DNA of 64,000 bases. Origin: Achromobacter deleyi (GTDB taxonomy: Bacteria > Pseudomonadota > Gammaproteobacteria > Burkholderiales > Burkholderiaceae_B). The position numbers and the translations under genes were made by a program. The stretch covers positions 806,001-870,000 of the forward strand of contig NZ_CP065997.1 in NCBI RefSeq assembly GCF_016127315.1. Direction: 5' to 3'. The notes under the pieces are model-generated. The model was not told where the DNA came from. It did not search any database and saw only the letters and a program-made list of their open reading frames with translations. Every line of letters begins with the position of its first letter. The stretch's first letter is position 1. Of the stretch, positions 34,616 to 44,316 are shown piece by piece.

Positions 34616-35871
34616 GCGGTTTCCTTCTTGAACAGGTCATGGAACACGGGATAGATTTCCCCGCGATCGCAAATCCGCCGCATCACGAAATGCGGCGCCA
34701 GCTTCTGTTCATATTCCGCCCACAGGCTGCTCTTGCGCGCCTCCTGCGAGTCGGGAACCTCGATATAGGCGAAGTAGCGCGTGGCCGGCAGCAGGTGCTC
34801 GGCCAGGAAGCGCGCGCTCTTGCCCGCGTCGGCGCCGAACGAGTCGCCGTCGCTGGCCTGCGCCGCGTACACGTTCCAGGCCGTGGGCGGATAGCGCTTC
34901 TCGACGATCTCGCGCATCAGCTCCAGCGCCGACAGCACGATGGTGCCGCCGCTCTTGGGATCGTAGAAGAAGGTCTGCTCGTCCACTTCCTCGGCGTTGT
35001 CCGTGTGGCGGATGAAGACCAGGTCGACGTGCTCGTACTTGCGCGACAGGAACAGGTACAGCAGCGTGAAGAAGCGCTTGGCCAGGTCCTTCTTGCCCTC
35101 GTCCATCGAGCCGGACACGTCCATCAGGCAGAACATGACCGCGCGCGCCATCGGGATCGCGACCGACACGCGGTTGCGGTAGCGCAAGTCCAGGTCGTCC
35201 AGGAACGGCACGCGCGCCAGGCGCTCGCGGCAGTCCTCGACATCCTGCTCCAGGGCCTTGATCTGGTCGGCGGGCTCGCCCGCCGCCTTGGCCTTGGCCA
35301 GGCGCTCTTCCGCGTCCTCGAGATCGGCGCGCGCCTTCACGCTCAGCGCCACCCGCCGCGCCAGCGACGACTTCAGCGTGCGGCTGATGCTGAGCATGCT
35401 GGGCGAGCCGGTGGTGGTGTAGCCGGCGCGCTGCCATTTCTTCTGACTGACCTCGCCCAGCTGGGTGCGCGCCAGGTGAGGCAGTTCCAGGTCCTCGAAG
35501 AACAGGTTCAGGAATTCGGCCCGCGACAGGCTGAAGGTGAACTGATCGACCGCCTCGCCCTCGCCGGGCTCGGACCCGCCTTGGCCGTCTCCTCCCTGAG
35601 GCCGGTCGAACGTGTCGCCCTTGGCGAACTCGCGATTGCCCGGATGCACCATTTCCCGGTCGCCACCCGCGCCGTGCCGGAACGTCGGCTCGGAAATATC
35701 GCGGGCGGGCAGGTTGATCTCGCCGCCCTGATCCATGTCCTGGATCGAGCGGTCGCGGATCATCCCGTGGACCGCCTTGCGGATCTGGTCCTTGTAACGC
35801 CGCAGAAAGCGCTCCCGGTTAACGGCGCTCTTGTTGCGCCCGTTAAGACGGCGATCGATCAGTGAATTCAT
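34612..35871 (-). CDS. yeaH: DUF444 / YeaH-YhbH family protein
   Basis: 419 residues. It starts MNSLIDRRLNGRNKSAVNRE, the family N-terminus, and carries a von Willebrand A-type core with the MIDAS-like phrase FCLMDVSGSMDEGKKDLAKR. It works with the PrkA kinase in stress signalling in enterobacteria. It lies 12 bases after prkA and overlaps ycgB. Confidence 0.94.
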   Translation of the reverse strand: MNSLIDRRLNGRNKSAVNRERFLRRYKDQIRKAVHGMIRDRSIQDMDQGGEINLPARDISEPTFRHGAGGDREMVHPGNREFAKGDTFDRPQGGDGQGGSEPGEGEAVDQFTFSLSRAEFLNLFFEDLELPHLARTQLGEVSQKKWQRAGYTTTGSPSMLSISRTLKSSLARRVALSVKARADLEDAEERLAKAKAAGEPADQIKALEQDVEDCRERLARVPFLDDLDLRYRNRVSVAIPMARAVMFCLMDVSGSMDEGKKDLAKRFFTLLYLFLSRKYEHVDLVFIRHTDNAEEVDEQTFFYDPKSGGTIVLSALELMREIVEKRYPPTAWNVYAAQASDGDSFGADAGKSARFLAEHLLPATRYFAYIEVPDSQEARKSSLWAEYEQKLAPHFVMRRICDRGEIYPVFHDLFKKETA

Positions 35872-35883
35872 GATTCACCTCGC

Positions 35884-37809
35884 TCAGGAAGACTTCCTCA
35901 CACGGAGGTACCACTCGCACAGCAGCCTGACCTGCTTTTCCGTGTAGCCCTTTTCCACCATCCGGTCGACGAAGCTCTGGTGCTTCGACTTGTCCTCGGC
36001 CGACGCCTTGGCGTTGAACGAGATCACCGGCAACAGGTCTTCCGTGTTCGAGAACATCTTCTTCTCGATCACTTCGCGCAGCTTTTCATAGCTGGTCCAG
36101 GTCGGGTTGCGGCCGTTGTTGTTGGCGCGCGCCCGCAGCACGAAGTTCACGATCTCGTTGCGGAAGTCCTTCGGATTGGCGATGCCGGCCGGCTTCTCGA
36201 TCTTCTCCAGTTCGTCGTTCAAGGCGCTGCGGTCGAAGCTCTCGCCAGTTTCAGGGTCGCGGAATTCCTCGTCCTGGATCCAGCAGTCGGCGAACGTGAC
36301 GTAGCGGTCGAAGATGTTCTGGCCATACTCCGAGTACGACTCGAGGTACGCGGTCTGGATCTCCTTGCCGATGAACTCGGCATAGCGCGGCGCCAGGAAG
36401 CCCTTGATGAACTCCAGGTAGCGCCGGCGGATTTCCTCCGGATAGTCCTCGCGCCCGATGCGCTGCTCGAGCACATACATCAGGTGCACCGGATTGGCCG
36501 CCACCTCGGTCTGGTCGTAGTTGAAGACGCTGGACAGGATCTTGTACGCGAAGCGCGTCGAGACCCCGTTCATGCCTTCGTCGGTGCCGGCGTAATCCTT
36601 GTACTCCTGCAGCGCCTTGGCCTTCGGGTCGACGTCCTTCAGGCTTTCGCCGTCATAGACGCGCAGCTTCGAATAGATGCTGGAATTCTCCGGCTCCTTC
36701 AGCCGGGTCAGCACCGAGAACTGCGCCATCATGTCCAGCGTTCCCGGCGCGCACGGCGCCGTCGACAGCGAGCTGTGATGCAGCAGCTTTTCGTAGATAC
36801 GGACTTCTTCCGAGACCTGCAGGCAGTAAGGCACCTTGACGATATAGATACGGTCGAGGAAAGCCTCGTTGTGCTTGTTGTTGCGGAAGGTCTGCCATTC
36901 CGACTCGTTCGAGTGCGCCAGGATGCAACCGTTGAAGGGGATCGCCGAGAAACCCTCGGTGCCCTTGAAGTTGCCTTCCTGCGTCGCCGTCAAGAGCGGA
37001 TGCAGCATCTTGATCGGCGCCTTGAACATTTCCACGAACTCGAGCAGGCCCTGGTTGGCCAGGCACAAGCCGCCGGAATAGCTGTAGGCGTCCGGGTCGT
37101 CCTGCGAATGGCGGTCGAGCTTGCGGATGTCGACCTTGCCGACCAGCGACGAGATGTCCTGGTTGTTCTCGTCACCCGGTTCGGTCTTGGCGATCGCCAC
37201 TTGGCGCAGCACCGACGGGTTCAGGCGCACCACGCGGAATTGCGAGATGTCGCCGTCGAACTCCTTCAGGCGCTTGACCGCCCACGGCGACATGATGCCC
37301 GTGAGGTAGCGGCGCGGAATGCCGTATTCCTTTTCGAGCGTGTCGCCGAAGCGTTCCGGATGGAACAGGCCGAGCGGCGACTCGTTCACCGGCGAGCCCT
37401 TGAGCGCGTAGATGGGGAAGCTCTCCATCAGCACCTTGAGGCGTTCGGCGATGGACGACTTGCCGCCGCCGACGGGCCCCAGCAGATAGAGGATTTGCTT
37501 GCGCTCTTCCAGTCCCTGCGCGGCGTGCTTGAAGAACGCCACGATCTGCCCGATGACGTCCTCCATGCCGTAGAACTCCTGGAACGCCGGATAGCGCCGG
37601 ATGGTCCGGTTGGAAAACAAACGGGAAAGACGTGGGTCGTTGCGCGTATCCACGATTTCAGGTTCGCCAATCGCCGCCAGCATGCGCTCAGCGGGGCTGG
37701 CGTACGCCATCGGGTCGCGTTTGGCGAGGTCCAGATATTCCTCTAGGGAAAGCTCTGATTCCTGTTCTCTTGCATACTGCGACTTGAAGCCTTCGACGAT
37801 GTTTTGCAC
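35884..37809 (-). CDS. prkA: PrkA-family serine protein kinase/AAA+ protein
   Basis: 641 residues. N-terminal AAA+ domain with the Walker A GPVGGGKSS near residues 112-120; C-terminal kinase-like domain including YTEKQVRLLCEWYLRVRKSS at the very end. Family motifs FYGMEDVIGQIVAFFKHAAQ and GILAHSNESEW-like sequence (CILAHSNESEW) are clear. It is first in the conserved prkA-yeaH-ycgB operon, often under stationary-phase or nitrogen control. I see no sure sigma-54 site before it. The start at 37809 has aggagg-like bases upstream (ggaggtttcc). Confidence 0.95.
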   Translation of the reverse strand: MQNIVEGFKSQYAREQESELSLEEYLDLAKRDPMAYASPAERMLAAIGEPEIVDTRNDPRLSRLFSNRTIRRYPAFQEFYGMEDVIGQIVAFFKHAAQGLEERKQILYLLGPVGGGKSSIAERLKVLMESFPIYALKGSPVNESPLGLFHPERFGDTLEKEYGIPRRYLTGIMSPWAVKRLKEFDGDISQFRVVRLNPSVLRQVAIAKTEPGDENNQDISSLVGKVDIRKLDRHSQDDPDAYSYSGGLCLANQGLLEFVEMFKAPIKMLHPLLTATQEGNFKGTEGFSAIPFNGCILAHSNESEWQTFRNNKHNEAFLDRIYIVKVPYCLQVSEEVRIYEKLLHHSSLSTAPCAPGTLDMMAQFSVLTRLKEPENSSIYSKLRVYDGESLKDVDPKAKALQEYKDYAGTDEGMNGVSTRFAYKILSSVFNYDQTEVAANPVHLMYVLEQRIGREDYPEEIRRRYLEFIKGFLAPRYAEFIGKEIQTAYLESYSEYGQNIFDRYVTFADCWIQDEEFRDPETGESFDRSALNDELEKIEKPAGIANPKDFRNEIVNFVLRARANNNGRNPTWTSYEKLREVIEKKMFSNTEDLLPVISFNAKASAEDKSKHQSFVDRMVEKGYTEKQVRLLCEWYLRVRKSS

Positions 37810-38644
37810 GGAAACCTCCTACAACACGCGAAAAAGCCATGACGTCCCTACGTGTCCCCATTGTGTGCCTCAGTGCTTCAGCGTGACTAGTCAATCTCGC
37901 TATTAGCAATCTCGGCACGGTCGTATGTTGCTTTCGCCACACATCAACCAAGAGCACGATCGGGCCCTTTCCGTTTAGGCTGCACCCTGCAGACACAAGT
38001 TCCGTCAGGGATTGCAACCAACGTGAATAAGTTCACTCGTTCGCCTTCAGCATATCGCTGTAGAACGGGCGCATGACGCAGCCACGCACGAAATGGTCAG
38101 CAATGATTTGAAGGGATGAGATATCCCGGTGGATTCTTATGATCCGGACGCAAGTCCGGTGCGTTCGCTATGCGATGGCAGCGAACGGTCTGAACGGCGC
38201 AAGGCGACTGCGTTCAGCAACGTGTCGGTTCGGTTTGTGAAAAGCGCCGGTACGCGACACTGGAATCCGTGGTGACGAGGGCGCGTGGCGGGTCGTGGAG
38301 CAAGCCATGCGCGCGTAGCGCCAAGTCATGACCTAGCTTAAGCCCAATTGACGGTTTTGTGGCAATTCATTTGTGCACACGCGGTAAAAAAAAGCTGTCG
38401 GATGCTTCGACGCGGCCATGCAGGAATCGCTCCCAAACTTGCTGCCATCACGCCGCGAGCCGCGCGGGCAAACGCTATGCGGCCGATGGTCCACGGCTAT
38501 CGCGCGGATTGTTGGCAGCCAGGCATCGAGAGTGCTAATACCCCTTGCGGCGTCAAGGATAGAATCACGCATCCCGCGACACCGCGCACGCCACCGCTTT
38601 CAAACACCGTCCGTCCGATCATGCCGCCCCGCCCGCGCCCCATC
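37810..38644. other. 835-base gap with no gene but dense inverted repeats
   Basis: Shared upstream region of prkA (minus) and the DUF3142 gene (plus). The middle, 38113-38312, holds six stem-loops in a row and is listed separately. An open frame crosses 38348-38620 but shows no family likeness and codes no credible start. The A-run near 38386-38393 and the weak dyad AATTG/CAATT (38346-38350, 38363-38367) are the only other marks. Confidence 0.6.
38113..38312. ncRNA. Candidate structured RNA of unknown class
   Basis: Six consecutive stems: GGGAT/ATCCC (38113-38127), CCGGAC-GCAA-GTCCGG (38144-38159), CGTTCGCT/AGCGAACG (38162-38187), CTGAACG/CGTTCAG (38190-38217), GTGTCG/CGACAC (38222-38260) and GCGCGTGGC/GCCATGCGC with one G-U (38281-38312). 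The stems occupy most of the 200 bases. Strand is unknown because dyads read both ways; the GCAA tetraloop favours plus. It could be a leader of the DUF3142 unit or a stand-alone small RNA. Confidence 0.4.
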
Positions 38645-39868
38645 ATGCAAGGGCTCCGCATTGTCCGCGCGCCGATGCGTTGGCGGCGTCTGGCGGCCGT
38701 GTGCGGCGTGCTGTTGCTGGCCGCATGCGAACGCGCCTCGCCGCCCCTGCCCAACGATGCCTATGTGTGGCAACGGCAGTGGACGCCCGCGCTGGTCAGC
38801 GCGCTGGCCGAGGGCGCGGATGCCGTGCGCTCATGGCGGGTTCTGTCGGCCGAACTGCGCGCCGACGGCGCCTGGTTCGACGCGGCGCCCGACCTGGCCG
38901 CGCTGGCCGCATCGCAACGGCCCGTGGTGCTGGTGTTGCGGCTGGATGGCCGCGTCAACGAGCTGCGCGACGCCGACATCGCCGATCGCGCCGCCGCCGC
39001 GCTGGCGGCCTGGCGCCAGGCCGGCGTCACGCTGGCCGGCCTGGAAATCGATTACGACTGCGCCACCTCGAAGCTGCCGGCCTATGCCGCCTTGCTGGCG
39101 ACGCTGAAGACCCGCCTCGGCGCCAGCCTGCCGTTGTCGATCACCGCCCTGCCCACCTGGCTCGACAGCCCCGCGCTGCCGGCGTTGCTGGCGGTGCCGG
39201 ACGAAACCGTGCTGCAGGTCCACGCCGTGCAGAACCCCACGCAAGGCCTGTTCGACGCCAAGCGGGCCCGCGCCTGGCTCGATGCCTACGCGCGCCATGC
39301 CGCCAAACCCTGGCGCGTGGCGCTGCCTTCGTATGGCAGCCGCGTCGCGTGGGACGAGCATGGCCGGATCGCCGCGGTCGAAAGCGAACGCCCGGCGTTG
39401 ATGCCGGGCGGCCGCTCGGCCGAGCTGCTGGTCACGCCCGATGCCATGGCGGCCTTTGTCGCGACGCTCGATCGCGATCGCCCGTCGGGGCTGAGCGGCA
39501 TCGTCTGGTTCCGCCTGCCGACCCAGGCCGACACGCGCGCCTGGAGCCTGCCAACCTGGCGCGCCGTGCTGGCGCGCCAGCCGCTGACGCCGAAGCTGGA
39601 GGTTACCGCCGCCGCGCCCGGCGCCGGCGGCGCGCGCGACGTGCGGCTGGCCAACCGCGGCAACGCCGACACCGCGCTCCCGTTCACCGTGCGGCTCGAC
39701 GCCACTTGCAGCGCCGCCGACGGCATCAACGGCTACACCCTTGAATACGATCGCGATGGCAGGTATCTTCGCCGCGCGCAGGATGGCTTGCTGCGCGCCG
39801 GCGCCGAACGCGCCATTGGATGGATCCGCTGTGACTCCGCAACCCCGAGCTTCCATGTACAACCGTAA
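38645..39868 (+). CDS. DUF3142-like lipoprotein
   Basis: 407 residues from ATG 38645. The signal RRLAAVCGVLLLAAC ends in a lipobox, so the mature protein starts at Cys in the envelope. The body NDAYVWQRQWTPALVSALAE, then VVLVLRLDGRVNEL and LAGLEIDYDCATSKLPAYAA resembles a TIM-barrel glycosidase-like fold seen in DUF3142 proteins. Start is uncertain: 38621 and 38675 are also in frame, and none has a clear ribosome site. Its last 14 bases overlap the next gene. Confidence 0.65.
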   Translation: MQGLRIVRAPMRWRRLAAVCGVLLLAACERASPPLPNDAYVWQRQWTPALVSALAEGADAVRSWRVLSAELRADGAWFDAAPDLAALAASQRPVVLVLRLDGRVNELRDADIADRAAAALAAWRQAGVTLAGLEIDYDCATSKLPAYAALLATLKTRLGASLPLSITALPTWLDSPALPALLAVPDETVLQVHAVQNPTQGLFDAKRARAWLDAYARHAAKPWRVALPSYGSRVAWDEHGRIAAVESERPALMPGGRSAELLVTPDAMAAFVATLDRDRPSGLSGIVWFRLPTQADTRAWSLPTWRAVLARQPLTPKLEVTAAAPGAGGARDVRLANRGNADTALPFTVRLDATCSAADGINGYTLEYDRDGRYLRRAQDGLLRAGAERAIGWIRCDSATPSFHVQP

Positions 39869-42353
39869 ATCGCTTGCCGCCGCGCTGGCGCTGGCCTGCG
39901 CCGCCGGCGCCGGCATCGTCATCGCCTGCGGCCCGGACTTCCCGCCGCAGTTGCTGGACGACCGCGCCGGCACGCTGCAGGGCACGCCCGCCAACTCGTT
40001 CGCCTACGAAGCGGCGCGGCTGATGCCGGCCACGGACGCGCTGCGGGCCAACGAATCGCCGCTGCTGCCGGACGGCACATACCGCTCCGACGCCATCCCC
40101 GAAGCGTTCGACGCGACGCTGACGCCGGCGCAACGGCAACAAGCGCGGGCGATGCGCGCCCGTCCCGACGGCGACCAGGCCTACGCCGCCGGCGACGGCC
40201 TGCCGGAAGCCGCGCGCCTCTATGCCGCCGCCGCGGTGGACTACCGCAGCGCCGCCCAGGCGCCGGACGAACCGCGCCTGGAACGCGCGCGCCAGCGCCT
40301 GCTGGCCATCCTGGCGCTGCCGGCGGAACAGGCCGCAACCCGCAGCGTCTGGGCCGCCTACCTGCTGGCCGAAATCGGGGACATCGGAACCACGCCGGCG
40401 ACGGATCACCCGGCGCAAGCCTATGCCCGCGTGCGCGAACTGGCGCGGCAAGGCGCGCCCGACCCCTTGGGCCTGGCCGTCGCCAGCTACGGCCAGCAAG
40501 CGCGCCTGTCGCTGTCCGGCAGCCTGGGCCAATGCGCCTACGAAGACCTGTTCAACGCCTCGCCCTGCATGGATGCGATCGCGCCGGCCGACCTGCAGCG
40601 GGCCGTGCGCCTGTATGCCGCCCAGGCCGCGCGCGATTCGATCAGCGGCCGCGAATCCTTGCGCCTGATGGCCGACTGGGCGTTGGCGTCGCCGACGCGC
40701 GCCATCCGCCTGATCGACGACCCGGTCAGCCAGCGCCTGCTGGTGGCGTACGGCCTGGCCCGGCTGGGCGACATCGTCGACGGCAAGCCCGACAGCGCGC
40801 GCGACCCCTTCGCCAACTTCGAGGCCACCGGCCGGCTGAGCCTGGCCGATGCCGCCGATGGCACGCCCAACATCACGCCCAACCCCGCGCTGCAATCGCT
40901 GGTGGCCGCGCTGCAGACGCAGGATCCGCAGCGGATCGTGGATGCCGACCGGGTCGCGGCGCTGGCCTACCGCGTCGGCCGCTACGACCTGGCGCAAGGA
41001 CTGGCCGACCGGCTCGACACGGCGCTGGCCTGGTGGGTGCGCGCCAAGCTGGCGATCCGCCGCGGCGACAACGAACTGGCCGCCCAGGCCTACGCCCGCG
41101 CGGTGGATGCGTTCCCGCGCGGTGACGGCAGCGTCGAGGCGCAAGCCGGCGCGCTGCTCAAGGGCGAACAGGGCGTGCTGTCGCTGTCGCGCGGCCAATA
41201 CGTCGAAGCCCTCGACCAGTTGTACCGGGCCGCCGTGGCGGGCGACGGCGCGCCCCCGCCCGAAGAAGGCTGGCCGCTCTCGCCTTATTGGAACGACGCG
41301 GCCTACGTGGCCGAACGCGTGCTGACGACCGAAGAACTCAAGGCCTATGTCGACCGACTGCCGCCGCCCCCGCCCGCGCCGTCGCGGCCGCCGGGCTTCA
41401 GCCGCTACACGACCGACCAGTTCTATGAATGGAGCCGCCTGAACCAGCCGCCCGTCCATGACCGCCTGCGCCAGCTGCTGGCGCGCCGGCTGGTGCGGGA
41501 AAGCCGGGTGGCCGAGGCCTTGCCGTACTTCCCCGCGGATTCCGATCCGCGCTTCGCCACGCTCGACTACGACGACGGCAACTGGACGATCCGGGAGTCC
41601 GATCTCCGCCAGCGCGCCGCGCAGTATGGCGACGCGCTGCAGGCCGCCGGCAACGCGTGGGGCCGCACCACGCGCGCCGAGGCCTGGTACGCCGCCGCCA
41701 AGCTCGCGCGCCGCGACGGCATGCGCATCATGGGCTACGAACAGGGACCGGACTACGCCGTCTACGAGGGCAACTATTCGGCCGGCGCCGGCCGCGACGC
41801 CAACCCCTGGTGGCGCGAGGCCCGCGCCGATGCCGGCGTGCCGATGGACACCCCGCAGCAGCGCGCCGAGGCGGACCTGCCCGGCCCCTTCGTGACCCAG
41901 GAAGAACGCGTGCGCTACGCGGCCAGCGAGGCGCGGCCCAACGTGCGCTATCACTACCGCCAGATCGCCGCCGACTACGCGATGAAGGCGGCCGACGAAC
42001 TGCCGACCCGCTCGCAGGCATTCGCGGCCACGCTCTGCCGCGGCGCCCGCTACGTCATCGACGACACGCCGGAACGGGCCACCGCCATCTATCTGCGTTA
42101 CGTGGACCAGGGGGCCCAGGTGCCCTTCAGCGGCAGCTTCGGCCGCGAATGCCCGGAACCGGATTTCCAGTCGGCCTCGCGCTTTCACTACATCCAGGCA
42201 TGGAAGGCCTGGGAACGGGCGCGCAAGCAGCATCCGGGCATATTGCTGGCCGTCGGCCTGCTGGCGCTGGCGGCGCTCGGCGCCGGCCTGTGGGCCTGGC
42301 GCAATGGCGCGCCGGCCGGCAACGGCAAGAAGCGCCAGGATCCGTTGGCGTAA
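39855..42353 (+). CDS. Large helical-repeat (TPR-like) envelope protein
   Basis: 832 residues. The N-terminus MYNRKSLAAALALACAAGAG, then IVIACGPDF, is a lipoprotein-like signal. The body is an Ala-rich helical solenoid with TPR-like units (AYRVGRYDLAQGLADRLDTA, RRGDNELAAQAYARAVDAFP). A C-terminal membrane helix (HPGILLAVGLLALAALGAGL) would give it a second anchor. It overlaps the DUF3142 gene by 14 bases, so the two are probably made together and act as a pair. Substrate and partners unknown. Confidence 0.6.
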   Translation: MYNRKSLAAALALACAAGAGIVIACGPDFPPQLLDDRAGTLQGTPANSFAYEAARLMPATDALRANESPLLPDGTYRSDAIPEAFDATLTPAQRQQARAMRARPDGDQAYAAGDGLPEAARLYAAAAVDYRSAAQAPDEPRLERARQRLLAILALPAEQAATRSVWAAYLLAEIGDIGTTPATDHPAQAYARVRELARQGAPDPLGLAVASYGQQARLSLSGSLGQCAYEDLFNASPCMDAIAPADLQRAVRLYAAQAARDSISGRESLRLMADWALASPTRAIRLIDDPVSQRLLVAYGLARLGDIVDGKPDSARDPFANFEATGRLSLADAADGTPNITPNPALQSLVAALQTQDPQRIVDADRVAALAYRVGRYDLAQGLADRLDTALAWWVRAKLAIRRGDNELAAQAYARAVDAFPRGDGSVEAQAGALLKGEQGVLSLSRGQYVEALDQLYRAAVAGDGAPPPEEGWPLSPYWNDAAYVAERVLTTEELKAYVDRLPPPPPAPSRPPGFSRYTTDQFYEWSRLNQPPVHDRLRQLLARRLVRESRVAEALPYFPADSDPRFATLDYDDGNWTIRESDLRQRAAQYGDALQAAGNAWGRTTRAEAWYAAAKLARRDGMRIMGYEQGPDYAVYEGNYSAGAGRDANPWWREARADAGVPMDTPQQRAEADLPGPFVTQEERVRYAASEARPNVRYHYRQIAADYAMKAADELPTRSQAFAATLCRGARYVIDDTPERATAIYLRYVDQGAQVPFSGSFGRECPEPDFQSASRFHYIQAWKAWERARKQHPGILLAVGLLALAALGAGLWAWRNGAPAGNGKKRQDPLA

Positions 42354-42357
42354 AAAG

Positions 42358-42374
42358 GCGCCCCGCACGGGCGC
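42358..42374 (-). terminator. Terminator at the end of ribD
   Basis: GCGCCC (42358-42363) pairs with GGGCGC (42369-42374), with a T-run behind it on the minus strand. The stem touches the ribD stop codon. It also lies just after the convergent TPR gene. Confidence 0.55.
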
Positions 42375-43546
42375 TACGGCGTCCCGGCGGCGGGCAACTC
42401 GACCCGCCGCAGCAACCCTCGCCAGTGCTCGGGCACCCGGGCGCGCAGGCGCAGGTCGGCCGCCACCCGCTCGGCCTCGATGAATTCGTAGCGCGGGGCG
42501 GCATCCAGCCGTTCCAGCATGGGCAGCTTGACCACGCCGGCGGCATCGCCCAGCAGCATTGGCGCCATATAGATAAGCAGTTCGTCGATGCAGCCGGCCG
42601 CGACCAGCGCGCCGCTCAGGCCGGCGCCGGCCTCGACGTGGACTTCGTTGAACTGCTGCGCGGCGAACCAGCGCATCATCGCCGGCAGGTCGACCCGGTC
42701 GGGCGTCTCGGCGGGCAGCGCCACCACGCGCACGTTCCTGGCCTCCAGCCGCGCCTGCTTGGCGGCGTCGGCGCGGGCCGTGAACACGATGACCTCGCCG
42801 CCGTCGAACAGGCGCGCGTCCTCGGGAATCTCGAAGCGGCCGTCGACCACCGCCCGGCGCGGCTGGCGCGGCGTCTGGACGCTGCGCACGGTCAATTGCG
42901 GATCGTCCTTGAGCACGGTGCCGATGCCGGTCAGCACCACGCAGCTGCGGGCGCGCCAGCGATGGCCGTCGGCGCGCGCCTCGGGGCCGGTGATCCATTG
43001 CGACAGGCCGTTGTGCAACGCGCTGCGGCCGTCCAGCGACGCCGCCATCTTGAGCCAGGTCCAGGGCAGCCCGCGGCTCATGCGCGAGATGAAGCCGGCG
43101 TTCAGCGCCAGCGCCTCTTCGCGGCAGATGCCGGTGGTGACGGCGATGCCGGCCTCGCGCAGCCGCGCCAGGCCCTTGCCGTTGACCAGCGGATTGGGGT
43201 CGCCGATCGCCACCACCACGCGCGCCGGCGCGGCCGCCAGCAGCGCATCCACGCAGGGCGGCGTGCGGCCGAAATGGCTGCAAGGCTCCAGCGTGACGTA
43301 GACGGTGGCGCCTGCCACCGATTCGCCGCGCGCCTGGGCATCGCGCAGCGCGCAGACTTCGGCATGCGGGCCGCCGGGCGGCTGGGTCGCGCCCTCGCCC
43401 AGCACGCGGCCATCGCGCACGATCACGCAGCCCACCCGGGGGTTGGGCGCGGTCGAATACATCACGGTCTGCGCCAGGGCCAGGGCGCGCCGCATCCAGG
43501 ACAGGTCATCGGCTTGGCCGGGGGTCGGGCTGGAATTCATCATCAT
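42374..43546 (-). CDS. ribD: Bifunctional riboflavin biosynthesis protein RibD
   Basis: 390 residues. The N-terminal deaminase has the zinc motifs GGPHAEVCAL and EPCSHFGRTPPC. The C-terminal reductase has GHRWRARSCVVLTGIGTVLK and FNEVHVEAGAGLSGALVAAG. Together they carry out the second and third steps from GTP to riboflavin. Three ATG codons in a row (43546, 43543, 43540) leave the start uncertain. No FMN riboswitch is visible upstream. It is divergent from the isochorismatase gene. Confidence 0.95.
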   Translation of the reverse strand: MMMNSSPTPGQADDLSWMRRALALAQTVMYSTAPNPRVGCVIVRDGRVLGEGATQPPGGPHAEVCALRDAQARGESVAGATVYVTLEPCSHFGRTPPCVDALLAAAPARVVVAIGDPNPLVNGKGLARLREAGIAVTTGICREEALALNAGFISRMSRGLPWTWLKMAASLDGRSALHNGLSQWITGPEARADGHRWRARSCVVLTGIGTVLKDDPQLTVRSVQTPRQPRRAVVDGRFEIPEDARLFDGGEVIVFTARADAAKQARLEARNVRVVALPAETPDRVDLPAMMRWFAAQQFNEVHVEAGAGLSGALVAAGCIDELLIYMAPMLLGDAAGVVKLPMLERLDAAPRYEFIEAERVAADLRLRARVPEHWRGLLRRVELPAAGTP

Positions 43547-43735
43547 GGCCAAATTGTATGTCCGAGACGGGCCCACGGCACGCCGCGCCCGCTGGCGCTA
43601 TGATGGCCGAGGTGGCCCGAAATGCATGTCCGTTTTGGGCCGATGCAGGTCTGGAGACGGCCTCGCCCGGGAGCCGGGGCAGGCCCACAATACGCCACGT
43701 ACCTCCTGAAATCCCACGGCACGGAGCCCGCCGCC

Positions 43736-44305
43736 ATGAAACAAGCATTGATCGTCATCGACGTCCAGGATTCCTTCCGCCAGCGTCCGTTTTGGGACGA
43801 ATCGGAATACCCGGCATTCGTCTCGCAACTGCAGGGCCTGATCGACGCCGCCCGCGCCCGCGACATCCCGGTGCTGCAAGTGTTCCACATCAGCGCCGCC
43901 AACGACCCGGCCAACCCGTTTTCGCTGGCCTCCGGCCACGTCAAGACGCTGAAGGAACTGCGCATCACCCCCGACGCCGTGTTCCACAAGACCGTGCATT
44001 CCTCGCTCTACGCCAAGGACGCCGACGGCGCCACGCTGCAGGACTGGCTGCGCAAGCACGGCATCGAAGGCGTCATCGTCAGCGGCATCCGCACCGAACA
44101 GTGCTGCGAGACCACCACCCGCCACGCCAGCGACGACGGCTTCAAGGTGGTGTTCCCGACCGACGCCACGCTGACCTTCGCGATGCAGAGCCCGTCCGGC
44201 AAGCACTACACGCCGGCCGAGATCCGCGACGCCACCGAACTGGTCCTGCAGGGCCGCTTCGCCCGCATCGCCCGCGCCGCCGACGTCTTCGCCGACGCGC
44301 AATAA
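43736..44305 (+). CDS. Isochorismatase-family cysteine hydrolase
   Basis: 189 residues. The catalytic triad is visible: Asp in ALIVIDVQDSF, a Lys in DAVFHKTVHSSLY, and Cys in GIRTEQCCETTTRHASDDGF. Family enzymes cut amides or N-carbamoyl groups; the substrate is unknown. ATG at 43736 has ggag upstream. It precedes a GlxA-type regulator by 11 bases, so control by that regulator is likely. Confidence 0.9.
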   Translation: MKQALIVIDVQDSFRQRPFWDESEYPAFVSQLQGLIDAARARDIPVLQVFHISAANDPANPFSLASGHVKTLKELRITPDAVFHKTVHSSLYAKDADGATLQDWLRKHGIEGVIVSGIRTEQCCETTTRHASDDGFKVVFPTDATLTFAMQSPSGKHYTPAEIRDATELVLQGRFARIARAADVFADAQ

Positions 44306-44316
44306 GGCAACCGACC

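Noticed and set aside
38144..38187. Resemblance of the hairpin tract to a group II intron (GTGCG start, domain-V-like stem)
   Set aside because: Only short matches by eye, no reverse-transcriptase gene and no clear domain V; not claimed without a covariance-model search.
39726..43283. Very long open frame of 1185 codons on the minus strand
   Set aside because: It is antisense to the TPR gene and ribD, consists of Arg/Gly/His/Gln-rich sequence without family likeness, and is explained by high GC, which removes stop codons.
43547..43735. FMN riboswitch upstream of ribD
   Set aside because: The conserved RFN core sequences are absent from the 189-base gap.
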